DNA of 5,130 nucleotides from Clostridia bacterium (GCA_017457465.1 JAFTHJ010000094.1:1-5130), one strand, 5' to 3'. Positions 1 to 5,052 are shown, numbered from the stretch's first letter. Notes: generated by a model not told the origin, from the sequence alone. Made by a program: numbers and translations.

Positions 1-405
1 GAGGGACAGATAATACTCTCCAGAGATATGTACCGAAAGGGATATATGCCCCCTGTTGATGTTCTCCCCTCGCTCTCCCGTCTTAAGGATAAGGGTATAG
101 GTGAGGGCAAGACGCGTGAGGACCACGCGGGAACTATGAACCAGCTCTTCTCAAGCTACGCCAGAGGTAAGGAAGCGAAGGAGCTTATGGTCGTACTCGG
201 TGAGGCGGCTCTCTCGCCTATGGACCGTCTCTACGCAAAGTTTGCCGATGCCTTTGAGGAAAGCTATATAAATCAGGGCTTCTATGAGAACAGAACGATA
301 GAGGAAACACTCGACCTCGGTTGGAAGCTGCTCTCAATTCTCCCCAAGAGCGAAATGAAGCGTATCAAACCCGAAATGGTTGAGAAATATTGGCCTCGCG
401 GCTGA
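1..405 (+). CDS. ntpB: V-type ATP synthase/ATPase subunit B, C-terminal part (5' end outside window)
   Basis: This is the last 134 codons of the regulatory, non-catalytic B subunit of a prokaryotic V-type (A-type) ATPase. B alternates with catalytic A subunits in the A3B3 head on the cytoplasmic side of the membrane. The frame is open from base 1 and starts with EGQIILSRDMYRKG. It then runs through PPVDVLPSLSRL and GIGEGKTREDHAGTMNQL, both hallmarks of B rather than F-type beta. From general knowledge, the LPSLSRL segment carries the arginine that reaches into the neighbouring catalytic site. The rest matches the helical C-terminal domain (GEAALSPMDRLYAKFADAFE, then a tail ending KYWPRG). Family members are about 460 residues, so roughly two thirds lie upstream of the window. 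Stop TGA is at 403-405. ntpD follows after 40 bases, the usual B-D order of these operons. The internal ATG at base 28 is not the start. Confidence 0.97.
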   Translation, partial: EGQIILSRDMYRKGYMPPVDVLPSLSRLKDKGIGEGKTREDHAGTMNQLFSSYARGKEAKELMVVLGEAALSPMDRLYAKFADAFEESYINQGFYENRTIEETLDLGWKLLSILPKSEMKRIKPEMVEKYWPRG

Positions 406-424
406 TACGCCGATAGAAAATTTC

Positions 425-435
425 GGAGAAAGGAG
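425..435 (+). promoter_or_regulatory. Ribosome-binding site of ntpD
   Basis: GGAGAAAGGAG ends ten bases before the ATG at 446. Its position fixes the ntpD start and indicates independent initiation within the ATPase operon. Confidence 0.8.
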
Positions 436-445
436 CTGACGAAAT

Positions 446-1114
446 ATGGCTGAAATAAGAGTTAATCCCACAAGAATGGAGCTGAAAAAGCTTCAGGGAA
501 GATACACTATGGCGCGCCGCGGACATAAGCTGCTCAAGGATAAGCGCGATGAGCTTATGAAGCGCTTTCTTGATGTCGTCCGTGAGGACAAGGAGCTGCG
601 TGAGCGCGTGGAAGCCTCTCTCGATAAGTTTTATAAAAGCTTTTCGGTAGCCGGTGCCGTCGGCAGTCCGAAGATGCTTGAGGAGGCGCTTATATGCCCC
701 AAACGCGAGGGCAGTCTTGAGGTTGGATATAAAAATCTTATGAGCGTTACCGTACCCGAGTTTAAAATGCAGGTCGTCGGAGATAACGCCGCCGAAAGCT
801 TCAATTACGGTATGGCGTTCACCTCGGGTGAGCTTGATGCTTCCCTGCGTGAGCTGAATTCGCTGCTTGAAGATATCCTGCGTATGGCAGAGCTTGAAAA
901 AACAGCTCAATTACTCGCGGAGGAAATCGAAAAGACACGCAGACGAGTCAACGCCCTCGAGTATATAATGATGCCGCAGTACCTCGACGCTATCAAGTCG
1001 ATAAAAATGAAGCTCGACGAGAATGATAGAGGTAATACCACAAGACTTATGAAGGTCAAGGATATGATGCTTAAAGCCCAGCTTGAGCAAAAGGATGACG
1101 AAGAAGAAGGATAA
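446..1114 (+). CDS. ntpD: V-type ATP synthase/ATPase subunit D
   Basis: This is subunit D, the central rotor shaft that turns inside the A3B3 head and couples ATP hydrolysis or synthesis to ion movement through the membrane ring. The protein has 222 residues, close to the usual 200-220. Residues 7-40 (NPTRMELKKLQGRYTMARRG, then HKLLKDKRDEL) are the highly conserved N-terminal helix. Residues 151-208 (TAQLLAEEIEKTRRRVNALE, then PQYLDAIKSI and DENDRGNTTRLMKVK) are the conserved C-terminal helix. The two helices form the long antiparallel coiled coil of the shaft. The tail is acidic (KDDEEEG). The start ATG is supported by a purine-rich ribosome-binding site (GGAGAAAGGAG, 425-435) ten bases upstream. 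It lies 40 bases after ntpB, in the same operon, and appears to be the last gene, since a terminator-like hairpin follows and the next genes are on the other strand. Confidence 0.97.
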   Translation: MAEIRVNPTRMELKKLQGRYTMARRGHKLLKDKRDELMKRFLDVVREDKELRERVEASLDKFYKSFSVAGAVGSPKMLEEALICPKREGSLEVGYKNLMSVTVPEFKMQVVGDNAAESFNYGMAFTSGELDASLRELNSLLEDILRMAELEKTAQLLAEEIEKTRRRVNALEYIMMPQYLDAIKSIKMKLDENDRGNTTRLMKVKDMMLKAQLEQKDDEEEG

Positions 1115-1125
1115 TAAATAAAATG

Positions 1126-1173
1126 GCAGGGGGAGAGGATAACTTTTTGCAAAAAGTTCTCCTCTCCCCCTGC
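1126..1173. repeat. 48-bp near-perfect palindrome, copy 1 of a palindromic intergenic repeat
   Basis: The arms are GCAGGGGGAGAGG (1126-1138) and CCTCTCCCCCTGC (1161-1173). Pairing continues inward to a central AACTTTTTGCAAAAAGTT (1141-1158), with a single mismatch (1140 against 1159). As RNA it would fold into a long G/C-capped hairpin with almost no loop. No T-run follows on the + strand, so it is not a classical terminator. On the - strand it is preceded by TTTTTGAAAGGAG (1181-1193), which resembles the lead-in to copy 2 on the + strand; the two copies are therefore inverted relative to each other. Confidence 0.85.
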
Positions 1174-1188
1174 ACCCCCTCTCCTTTC

Positions 1189-1223
1189 AAAAATCTCAAA
1201 GAGTGGGGATTTTTTTATTTTTT
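1189..1223 (+). terminator. Probable intrinsic terminator of the V-ATPase operon
   Basis: AAAAATCTC (1189-1197) pairs with GGGATTTTT (1206-1214; one G-T pair), leaving an eight-base loop. The 3' arm runs into T-runs at 1210-1216 and 1218-1223. The stem is A/T-rich and only three or four strong pairs hold it, so it may be a modest terminator. It lies 75 bases after the ntpD stop, downstream of palindrome copy 1. Confidence 0.55.
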
Positions 1224-1264
1224 CGTATATTTACACCCTATAATCGAACGAATACAATAAAAAT

Positions 1265-1299
1265 AACAACCCTCGGTACGCAAGTGTCCGAGGGTTGTT
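1265..1299. terminator. Bidirectional intrinsic terminator hairpin
   Basis: AACAACCCTCGG (1265-1276) pairs perfectly with CCGAGGGTTGTT (1288-1299), giving a 12-bp stem around an 11-base loop. Read on the - strand the stem is followed by ATTTTTATTG, a good U-tract, so it can end the DUF2156-esterase transcript about 136 bases after the esterase stop. Read on the + strand it ends in TTTT (1298-1301), giving a weaker backup for the ATPase operon. The convergent gene arrangement fits a shared terminator. Confidence 0.8.
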
Positions 1300-1379
1300 T
1301 TCCTTATGAGAAACCTCGAAATCTAAATTACACAAAAAATCGTAAGCCCAAACCCAGCTTAAAAGTTTTTGAAGGGAGC

Positions 1380-1411
1380 GCGAGGGGGACTTTTGCAAAA
1401 GTCCCCCTCGC
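1380..1411. repeat. 32-bp perfect palindrome, copy 2 of a palindromic intergenic repeat
   Basis: GCGAGGGGGACTTTTG (1380-1395) is exactly complementary to the following 16 bases, giving a loopless perfect palindrome centred on TTTTGCAAAA. It is preceded on the + strand by AAAAGTTTTTGAAGGGAG (1361-1378), similar to the flank of copy 1 on the opposite strand. It begins 24 bases past the esterase stop codon and would form a strong hairpin in the esterase mRNA 3' end. No T-run follows on the - strand (next bases GCTCCCTTC), so it would more likely act as a stabilising structure or mobile repeat than as the terminator itself. Confidence 0.85.
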
Positions 1412-1434
1412 ATATTCCGCATCCCCGCATCCTC

Positions 1435-2763
1435 TTACTTTGACTGTTCAAAGAGCCAGGTGTAGATTTCGTCGTTCTCGGAAGTCCAGTTCCAGATATT
1501 ATGCTGATAGCCGTCAAGCTCGGTGAACTTAACCTTATCTCCGCCAGCTGCCTTGATAGCATCAACGACATTCTTCGTACCCGAGAAAGGCACTGTGGGG
1601 TCGCTATTGCCATGAACCGTCCAGATAGGAATATTCTTCAGTACAGCGCCCTTGGACGCGTCACCCGTTCCGCACATAGGAACTGCTGCCGCAAAGATAT
1701 CGCCGTGTCTTGTGATAAGGTCCCATGTACCGATGCCGCCCATAGAAACGCCTGTCACATAAACTCTGTCGGAATCAACCGAAAACTCGTCGAAAATCTT
1801 GTCGAGTATGTCAAGCACACACTTCATCTCATTGGACTCGGGAGTGCTGTCAACACTGTAAGCACCCGACGACCAGTCCATATCGACCCATTTCTGGTTG
1901 GTAGGACACTGGGGCGCTATGATTATCGCATCCTTTATAGGAGCCTCCTCAAGATTGAAGAGATTCGTCATAACAGGGAAGCCCGAAAGATGCTTACTGC
2001 CGTCGTTACCTCTCTCTCCCGCACCGTGCATAAAGAGAAGCACGGGATAATCCTTGTCGGGAGTGTAGTCAAAGGGAACATACAGACGGTAAGGCAGAGT
2101 CGTGCCATTGTGAGTATTCTCCCGGCGCTCGAATACCATTTCCATAAGCGCCGAATCACACTTGTTCTTGCCGTTTGCATACATCCAGTAATCTATGTAC
2201 GAGGTCTCCTTCATCATAGACTCACTGTATATAAAGTTATCGTCAGAGTCAAGCGTGAAATCATTTATACCTATTGTGGTTATCATTTCCTCAAAATACT
2301 CAAACAGATATTTGTAGGAAAGCTCGTTTGTAGCGCAAAGAACGATAGCGTTCTCAAGAACCTTGATAGCGAAATCGCTTCTGTTGTTCATACTCTCAAT
2401 AACGGGCTCCGCGATATCTCTCGCGCCGCCGATAATAAGCTCCTTGTCATAGGTCTTGCTGTCCTCGTTGATATCGGAAGCATAGATATCAACATTGTGC
2501 TCGTCAAGCATAAAATCAACGAATGAATCAACATAGGACGCAATAACCTCGTCGTTTCCGTCGTATATTATCTGGAATTTCGTTTCACCGTTCTTAAAAA
2601 GTGTCTCGCTCATAAATTTTTCCTCCGGTTTGGGTGTAGTCGCAGTTGTTGTAGCAGCAGTCGTTCCCGCGGTAGTCTCTGCGGGGTCTTCTGTGTTGCT
2701 ACAGCCAACAGCGCAAAGAAGCATCGCTACGACCGTAAAAATACATATCAAGCTTTTCTTCAT
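1435..2763 (-). CDS. Secreted lipoprotein with C-terminal alpha/beta-hydrolase (esterase/peptidase-like) domain
   Basis: Residues 1-21 (MKKSLICIFTVVAMLLCAVG, then C21) form a lipoprotein signal peptide with an AVGC lipobox, so the protein is probably anchored outside the membrane. A Thr/Ala-rich linker (about 28-45) follows. Residues 50-180 form an unassigned alpha/beta-looking domain (KELIIGGARDIAEPVIESM) that loosely resembles accessory N-terminal domains of secreted glycan-active enzymes; this is a recollection only. Residues 210-442 are an alpha/beta hydrolase of the PHB-depolymerase/CE1-like or predicted-peptidase type: oxyanion-hole HGAGERG (246-252), nucleophile Ser340 in GVSMGG, probable Asp388 in HGNSDPTVP, and probable His421 in YQHNIW. 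The triad looks intact, so an active hydrolase is likely; the substrate (acetyl or feruloyl ester, polyester, peptide) cannot be told. ATG has AAAGGAG six bases upstream (2770-2776). It lies 21 bases after the DUF2156 gene, probably in one transcript. Confidence 0.88.
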   Translation of the reverse strand: MKKSLICIFTVVAMLLCAVGCSNTEDPAETTAGTTAATTTATTPKPEEKFMSETLFKNGETKFQIIYDGNDEVIASYVDSFVDFMLDEHNVDIYASDINEDSKTYDKELIIGGARDIAEPVIESMNNRSDFAIKVLENAIVLCATNELSYKYLFEYFEEMITTIGINDFTLDSDDNFIYSESMMKETSYIDYWMYANGKNKCDSALMEMVFERRENTHNGTTLPYRLYVPFDYTPDKDYPVLLFMHGAGERGNDGSKHLSGFPVMTNLFNLEEAPIKDAIIIAPQCPTNQKWVDMDWSSGAYSVDSTPESNEMKCVLDILDKIFDEFSVDSDRVYVTGVSMGGIGTWDLITRHGDIFAAAVPMCGTGDASKGAVLKNIPIWTVHGNSDPTVPFSGTKNVVDAIKAAGGDKVKFTELDGYQHNIWNWTSENDEIYTWLFEQSK

Positions 2764-2784
2764 TTTGGTCTCCTTTAAGTTTAT

Positions 2785-3654
2785 TTATTTAAGCCTTGCA
2801 ACAAGGCTGTATTTCTTTCTTATCTCGGTCGGGTGATAGGATAGCTTCGAGATTCGAAGTCCCGCCTCTCCGCAGTCCTCTTCCCTGTTGATATATCCGC
2901 CCTCGGTAGCGTATCGCTCGGCAAACGCCCTCACAAGCGCGGGATATATCCCCGCAAATCGCGTGTCTGCCTTCTCGGTGTGAACGATAAGCGTGTCACC
3001 AACCGTCTCGCCGATAGAAAATCCCGCCACCGCTTCGTCAATAAAGATGACAAGCGTGTGTTGAGAATACCTTTCTATACAGTCAAGCTGTTCGTAAAGT
3101 AAGTCCTCCTCGTATCCCGCAACCTCCGCGCGCTCTCTGCCGAACTCATGAAAATATCCGTAACAGAATTTTTTCACCGCTTCGGCGTTCTGTGCCGTTA
3201 TCTCGACGAATTTCGCATCGGGATAGAGCTTGTTGAATTTATTTATATGATTTCTCTGACCGCAGTATCTCTTACCCGCGAGTGTCATTATATCCTCGGC
3301 GCGATAGAGATAATCGTCCCAGTCTCTCTCGTGGAGAAGCTCACCGCAGCTGTAATTCTGAAAGAAAAAGTCGGTCTCCTCCTGTGAAAGGCAGCTGAAT
3401 CGTGCCGCTCCGCCCTCGTGGGCGATTATTTTTTCGATAAGCGGTCGGTTTGCCTCACACCAATAGCTCACCACCCCGTCCATATCTCCGAATCTGACGG
3501 CAATTCCGTCATCTCCAAGATATACCGAAATATCATAATAATCCCGCCAGAAGACGAGATTTGCGGGTGAGATATCGCAAATGCGTCCGCGATAGTCAGC
3601 CAATCCCTTTTTAAGACCCTCTATATCGTCAAGCGTTACCTTTTTAAACTCCAT
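2785..3654 (-). CDS. DUF2156 family protein (phosphatidylglycerol lysyltransferase C-terminal-like, GNAT fold)
   Basis: This 289-residue cytosolic protein has no signal peptide or membrane segment. It has the pattern of stand-alone DUF2156 proteins: two tandem GNAT-like halves related to the catalytic domain of MprF, which transfers aminoacyl groups from tRNA to lipid. Visible family motifs are DYLYRAEDIMTLAGKRYCGQ with RNHINKF (114-140), HTEKADTRFAGIYPALVRAF (225-244), and YINREEDCGEAGLRISKLSY (254-273). Without the MprF membrane domain the true substrate is unknown; a tRNA-dependent or acyl-CoA-dependent acyltransferase is inference. ATG at 3654 was chosen because no upstream in-frame start exists after the promoter. 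The ribosome-binding site is poor: AGGG three bases away or GGAG sixteen bases away. A perfect consensus promoter lies just upstream. It is the first gene of a likely two-gene unit with the esterase. Confidence 0.9.
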   Translation of the reverse strand: MEFKKVTLDDIEGLKKGLADYRGRICDISPANLVFWRDYYDISVYLGDDGIAVRFGDMDGVVSYWCEANRPLIEKIIAHEGGAARFSCLSQEETDFFFQNYSCGELLHERDWDDYLYRAEDIMTLAGKRYCGQRNHINKFNKLYPDAKFVEITAQNAEAVKKFCYGYFHEFGRERAEVAGYEEDLLYEQLDCIERYSQHTLVIFIDEAVAGFSIGETVGDTLIVHTEKADTRFAGIYPALVRAFAERYATEGGYINREEDCGEAGLRISKLSYHPTEIRKKYSLVARLK

Positions 3655-3687
3655 AAACCCTGTTTTTCCACTCCAAATAACATATTT

Positions 3688-3716
3688 ATTATAGTTAATT
3701 TTCCCCGTTTTGTCAA
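3688..3716 (-). promoter_or_regulatory. Consensus sigma-70/sigma-A promoter for DUF2156-esterase unit
   Basis: On the - strand, TTGACA (3716-3711), a 17-base spacer (3710-3694) and TATAAT (3693-3688) match the vegetative consensus at all twelve positions with ideal spacing. The predicted transcript start is near 3681, giving a leader of about 27 bases before the ATG at 3654. It lies in the 120-base gap after mtnN, so the DUF2156-esterase unit need not depend on transcription from luxS-mtnN. Confidence 0.9.
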
Positions 3717-3740
3717 TCTCTATCAGCCCTTTGGGGAAAA
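3699..3740. repeat. 8-bp inverted repeat bracketing the DUF2156 -35 box
   Basis: TTTTCCCC (3699-3706) and GGGGAAAA (3733-3740) are exact reverse complements, 26 bases apart, with the -35 element between them. It could be a weak hairpin at the end of the luxS-mtnN transcript or a protein-binding site. No U-tract follows it on the - strand, and I see no good intrinsic terminator for mtnN. Confidence 0.35.
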
Positions 3741-3774
3741 GAAGCGGAAATAATCTATTTTTAATTTACTTTTG

Positions 3775-4461
3775 TCAAAGATTCTCCAAAAGTGCCGTAA
3801 CGACATTCGTCGAGCGCTCCGCCGCAAGACCGATAAACTCGCCGTAATCCATATGAGCCGAGCCGTCGGCACTGTCAGATATGGAGCGGATAACGGCGTA
3901 TCTCACACCGTTGACAAAGCAGACGTGCGCTATCGCTCCGCCCTCCATCTCACACGCAATAGCTCCAAAGTTGTCGACTATATATTTTTTCTTCTCCGAG
4001 CTGCTGACAAAGCAGTCGCCCGACGCGATAATTCCGCGAAGCGTGTTGATTCCAAGCGCCTTGGCACAAGCGCATATTTTGTCGCAAAGCTCCGTGTCAG
4101 CGGGAAGCTCTATGACATTTATCCCCGAAAGCAGCCCCACGGGGTCCCCGAGAGGAGAGGTATCCATATCGTGCTGGACACAGGCGGTCGATACGGCAAT
4201 ATCCCCGATAGCGAGGTCTGTGGAAAGCGAACCCGCCACACCCGTGTTTATAAGGATATCGGTTTGATACTTGATTATCATAGTCTGTGCGCAAAGAGCC
4301 GCGAACACCTTTCCTATGCCGCATTGAGCGACCACGACATCTTTTCCGCAAAGCTTACCGCAAACGAACTCAATTCCGCTGACGGTCTCCGCTCTCTTGT
4401 CGGTCATCTGCGCCTTAAGCGCCTCGACCTCTATCTTCATAGCTCCGATTATTCCTATCAT
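3775..4461 (-). CDS. mtnN: 5'-methylthioadenosine/S-adenosylhomocysteine nucleosidase
   Basis: This cytosolic enzyme (also called Pfs) hydrolyses methylthioadenosine, S-adenosylhomocysteine and 5'-deoxyadenosine, releasing adenine. It removes inhibitory by-products of SAM use and supplies S-ribosylhomocysteine to LuxS. The protein starts MIGIIGAMKIEVEALKAQM and has the normal length (228 residues). Key residues align with E. coli Glu12, Glu174 and Asp197: Glu11, Glu173 in EMEGGAIAH, and Asp196 in SISDSADGS. INTGVAGSL and IIASGDCFVSSSE are also family-typical. It is rather cysteine-rich. The ATG at 4461 shares its A with the luxS stop (TGATG) and has GGGGGAGG seven bases upstream, within the end of luxS. 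A GTG three bases earlier (4464) would also fit but is only four bases from that site. The luxS-mtnN overlap makes coupled expression very likely. Confidence 0.97.
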   Translation of the reverse strand: MIGIIGAMKIEVEALKAQMTDKRAETVSGIEFVCGKLCGKDVVVAQCGIGKVFAALCAQTMIIKYQTDILINTGVAGSLSTDLAIGDIAVSTACVQHDMDTSPLGDPVGLLSGINVIELPADTELCDKICACAKALGINTLRGIIASGDCFVSSSEKKKYIVDNFGAIACEMEGGAIAHVCFVNGVRYAVIRSISDSADGSAHMDYGEFIGLAAERSTNVVTALLENL

Positions 4462-4928
4462 CACTTTTCCTCCCCCGATGGATATACAAAATCGTTTTTC
4501 TTTCCCTTGAGTACCCCGAGATATCGCTTCGCCTCGGCTCTCGCGGCATCTTTACTCAACTCAAGATAGTTTCCGCATTCCTTGCGGCTCGCGCCAAAGA
4601 CCTCGCCCTGATGCTCGGATATCTTATCGAGCGCGAGTATGACCTCGTCGAGAACCCTTGTGGGCGTCTCGTCTCTTACGAGCAAATAGAAGCCCGTTCT
4701 GCACCCCATAGGCCCGAAATATATCACGTTCGCTCCGATATCCGAATTTCTGATATAGGTAGCGAACATATGCTCAAGAGAGTGCATAGTTATGTTGTCC
4801 ATATAATCCCCGCAGTTGGGCTTACGGGTACGCATATCGTATGTCGTAATGTCGCCGTCTATGCGGGAAATATATATTCCCTCACTTATATAATCGTGGT
4901 CAACACAAAAGCTCTGTATTCTTTCCAT
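4461..4928 (-). CDS. luxS: S-ribosylhomocysteine lyase (AI-2 synthase)
   Basis: LuxS is a homodimeric metalloenzyme (Fe2+ or Zn2+) of the cytosol. It splits S-ribosylhomocysteine into homocysteine and 4,5-dihydroxy-2,3-pentanedione, the precursor of autoinducer 2. The 155-residue length is normal. Metal ligands are visible as His49 and His53 in HSLEH and Cys118 in KECGN. The catalytic pair is Glu52 and Cys76 in PMGCRTG. Ser6 and His11 near the N terminus and Arg33 in YDMRTRKPN match substrate-site residues known from Bacillus LuxS. The start ATG has GGAGG (4934-4938) five bases upstream. It is the first gene of a two-gene unit with mtnN. A near-consensus promoter lies 30-60 bases upstream, leaving a leader too short for a SAM or SAH riboswitch. 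Whether AI-2 is used as a signal here cannot be judged. Confidence 0.98.
   Translation of the reverse strand: MERIQSFCVDHDYISEGIYISRIDGDITTYDMRTRKPNCGDYMDNITMHSLEHMFATYIRNSDIGANVIYFGPMGCRTGFYLLVRDETPTRVLDEVILALDKISEHQGEVFGASRKECGNYLELSKDAARAEAKRYLGVLKGKKNDFVYPSGEEK
4469..4476 (-). promoter_or_regulatory. Ribosome-binding site of mtnN inside the luxS 3' end
   Basis: GGGGGAGG on the - strand lies within the last codons of luxS (Gly-Glu-Glu-Lys). It is seven bases from the ATG at 4461 and four from the GTG at 4464, favouring the ATG start. Confidence 0.75.
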
Positions 4929-4958
4929 ATCTTCCTCCGTCTGTTTTTATCAAGTATT

Positions 4959-4987
4959 ATGATACCCCTGTCCGAGAGCTTTGTCAA
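4959..4987 (-). promoter_or_regulatory. Sigma-70/sigma-A promoter of luxS-mtnN
   Basis: On the - strand, TTGACA (4987-4982) is a perfect -35 box, followed by a 17-base spacer and TATCAT (4964-4959), one mismatch from the -10 consensus. Transcription would start near 4952, about 24 bases before the luxS ATG. Confidence 0.8.
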
Positions 4988-5008
4988 TAATTCGTATTGC
5001 AATAATTC
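4985..5008. repeat. Direct repeat and small palindrome between divergent promoters (possible operator)
   Basis: CAATAATTC occurs at 4985-4993 and again at 5000-5008, a 15-base period. The first copy overlaps the luxS -35 box and the second overlaps the yfbR-like -35 box. A 10-bp palindrome, TATTGCAATA (4995-5004), sits between them. A single regulator bound here could affect both promoters; that is inference, and the region is A/T-rich enough for chance similarity. Confidence 0.4.
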
Positions 5009-5025
5009 CTCGGATATGTTATAAT
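4997..5025 (+). promoter_or_regulatory. Extended -10 promoter of the YfbR-like gene
   Basis: TTGCAA (4997-5002; four of six consensus bases), a 17-base spacer and TATAAT (5020-5025) form a vegetative promoter. TG at 5017-5018 adds an extended -10 (TGTTATAAT). The leader before the ATG at 5053 is about 20 bases. It is divergent from the luxS promoter, with the two -35 boxes separated by nine bases. Confidence 0.8.
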
Positions 5026-5041
5026 GTTCCTATCACTTATC

Positions 5042-5047
5042 AAGGAG
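5042..5047 (+). promoter_or_regulatory. Ribosome-binding site of the YfbR-like gene
   Basis: AAGGAG lies five bases before the ATG at 5053 and confirms that this short edge fragment is the start of a real gene. Confidence 0.8.
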
Positions 5048-5052
5048 AAAAT

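Larger units (their letters stand above)
1115..1434. other. Gene-free convergent intergenic region
   Basis: This 320-base stretch lies between the stop codons of ntpD (+) and the esterase (-). It contains, in order, a palindrome (1126-1173), a terminator-like hairpin with two T-runs (1189-1223), a bidirectional terminator hairpin (1265-1299) and a second palindrome (1380-1411). Open frames across it have no recognisable protein features, no ribosome-binding site and run over the hairpins, so I call no gene here. The segment 1303-1360 holds nothing I can identify. Confidence 0.8.

Noticed and set aside
365..910. 181-codon open frame on the - strand opposite ntpD
   Set aside because: It lies antisense to an unmistakable V-ATPase subunit D, has no ribosome-binding site or family resemblance, and is explained by the codon bias of the real gene.
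1126..1173. Palindrome copy 1 as the main ntpD terminator
   Set aside because: The stem is very strong, but the bases after it on the + strand are ACCCCCTCTCC with no T-run. The hairpin at 1189-1214 is a better fit.
1115..1434. Small insertion sequence or MITE with target duplication
   Set aside because: I could not find flanking direct repeats or a transposase remnant. The two palindromes are inverted relative to each other, but the DNA between them holds ordinary terminators, so a composite element is not supported.
1203..1526. Open frames across the intergenic hairpins (+ strand 1203-1526 and - strand 1231-1422, 1359-1613)
   Set aside because: They read through terminator stems and palindromes, have no usable ribosome-binding site, and their products are low-complexity or basic with no motif.
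1501..2526. 341-codon + strand open frame opposite the esterase
   Set aside because: It is long, but antisense to a protein with a clear signal peptide, lipobox and catalytic triad. The antisense product has no recognisable domain and no ribosome-binding site.
3772..4569. 265-codon + strand open frame opposite mtnN
   Set aside because: It is antisense to a textbook nucleosidase with all catalytic residues. The product is Arg/His/Ser-rich and featureless, as expected for a reverse-strand shadow.
4929..4952. SAM or SAH riboswitch upstream of luxS-mtnN
   Set aside because: The predicted leader is only about 24 bases, too short for any known class, and no matching paired elements or terminator are present.
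4611..5024. + strand open frame running through the luxS promoter region
   Set aside because: It is antisense to luxS with no family match, and it covers the two divergent promoters; it is not a gene.
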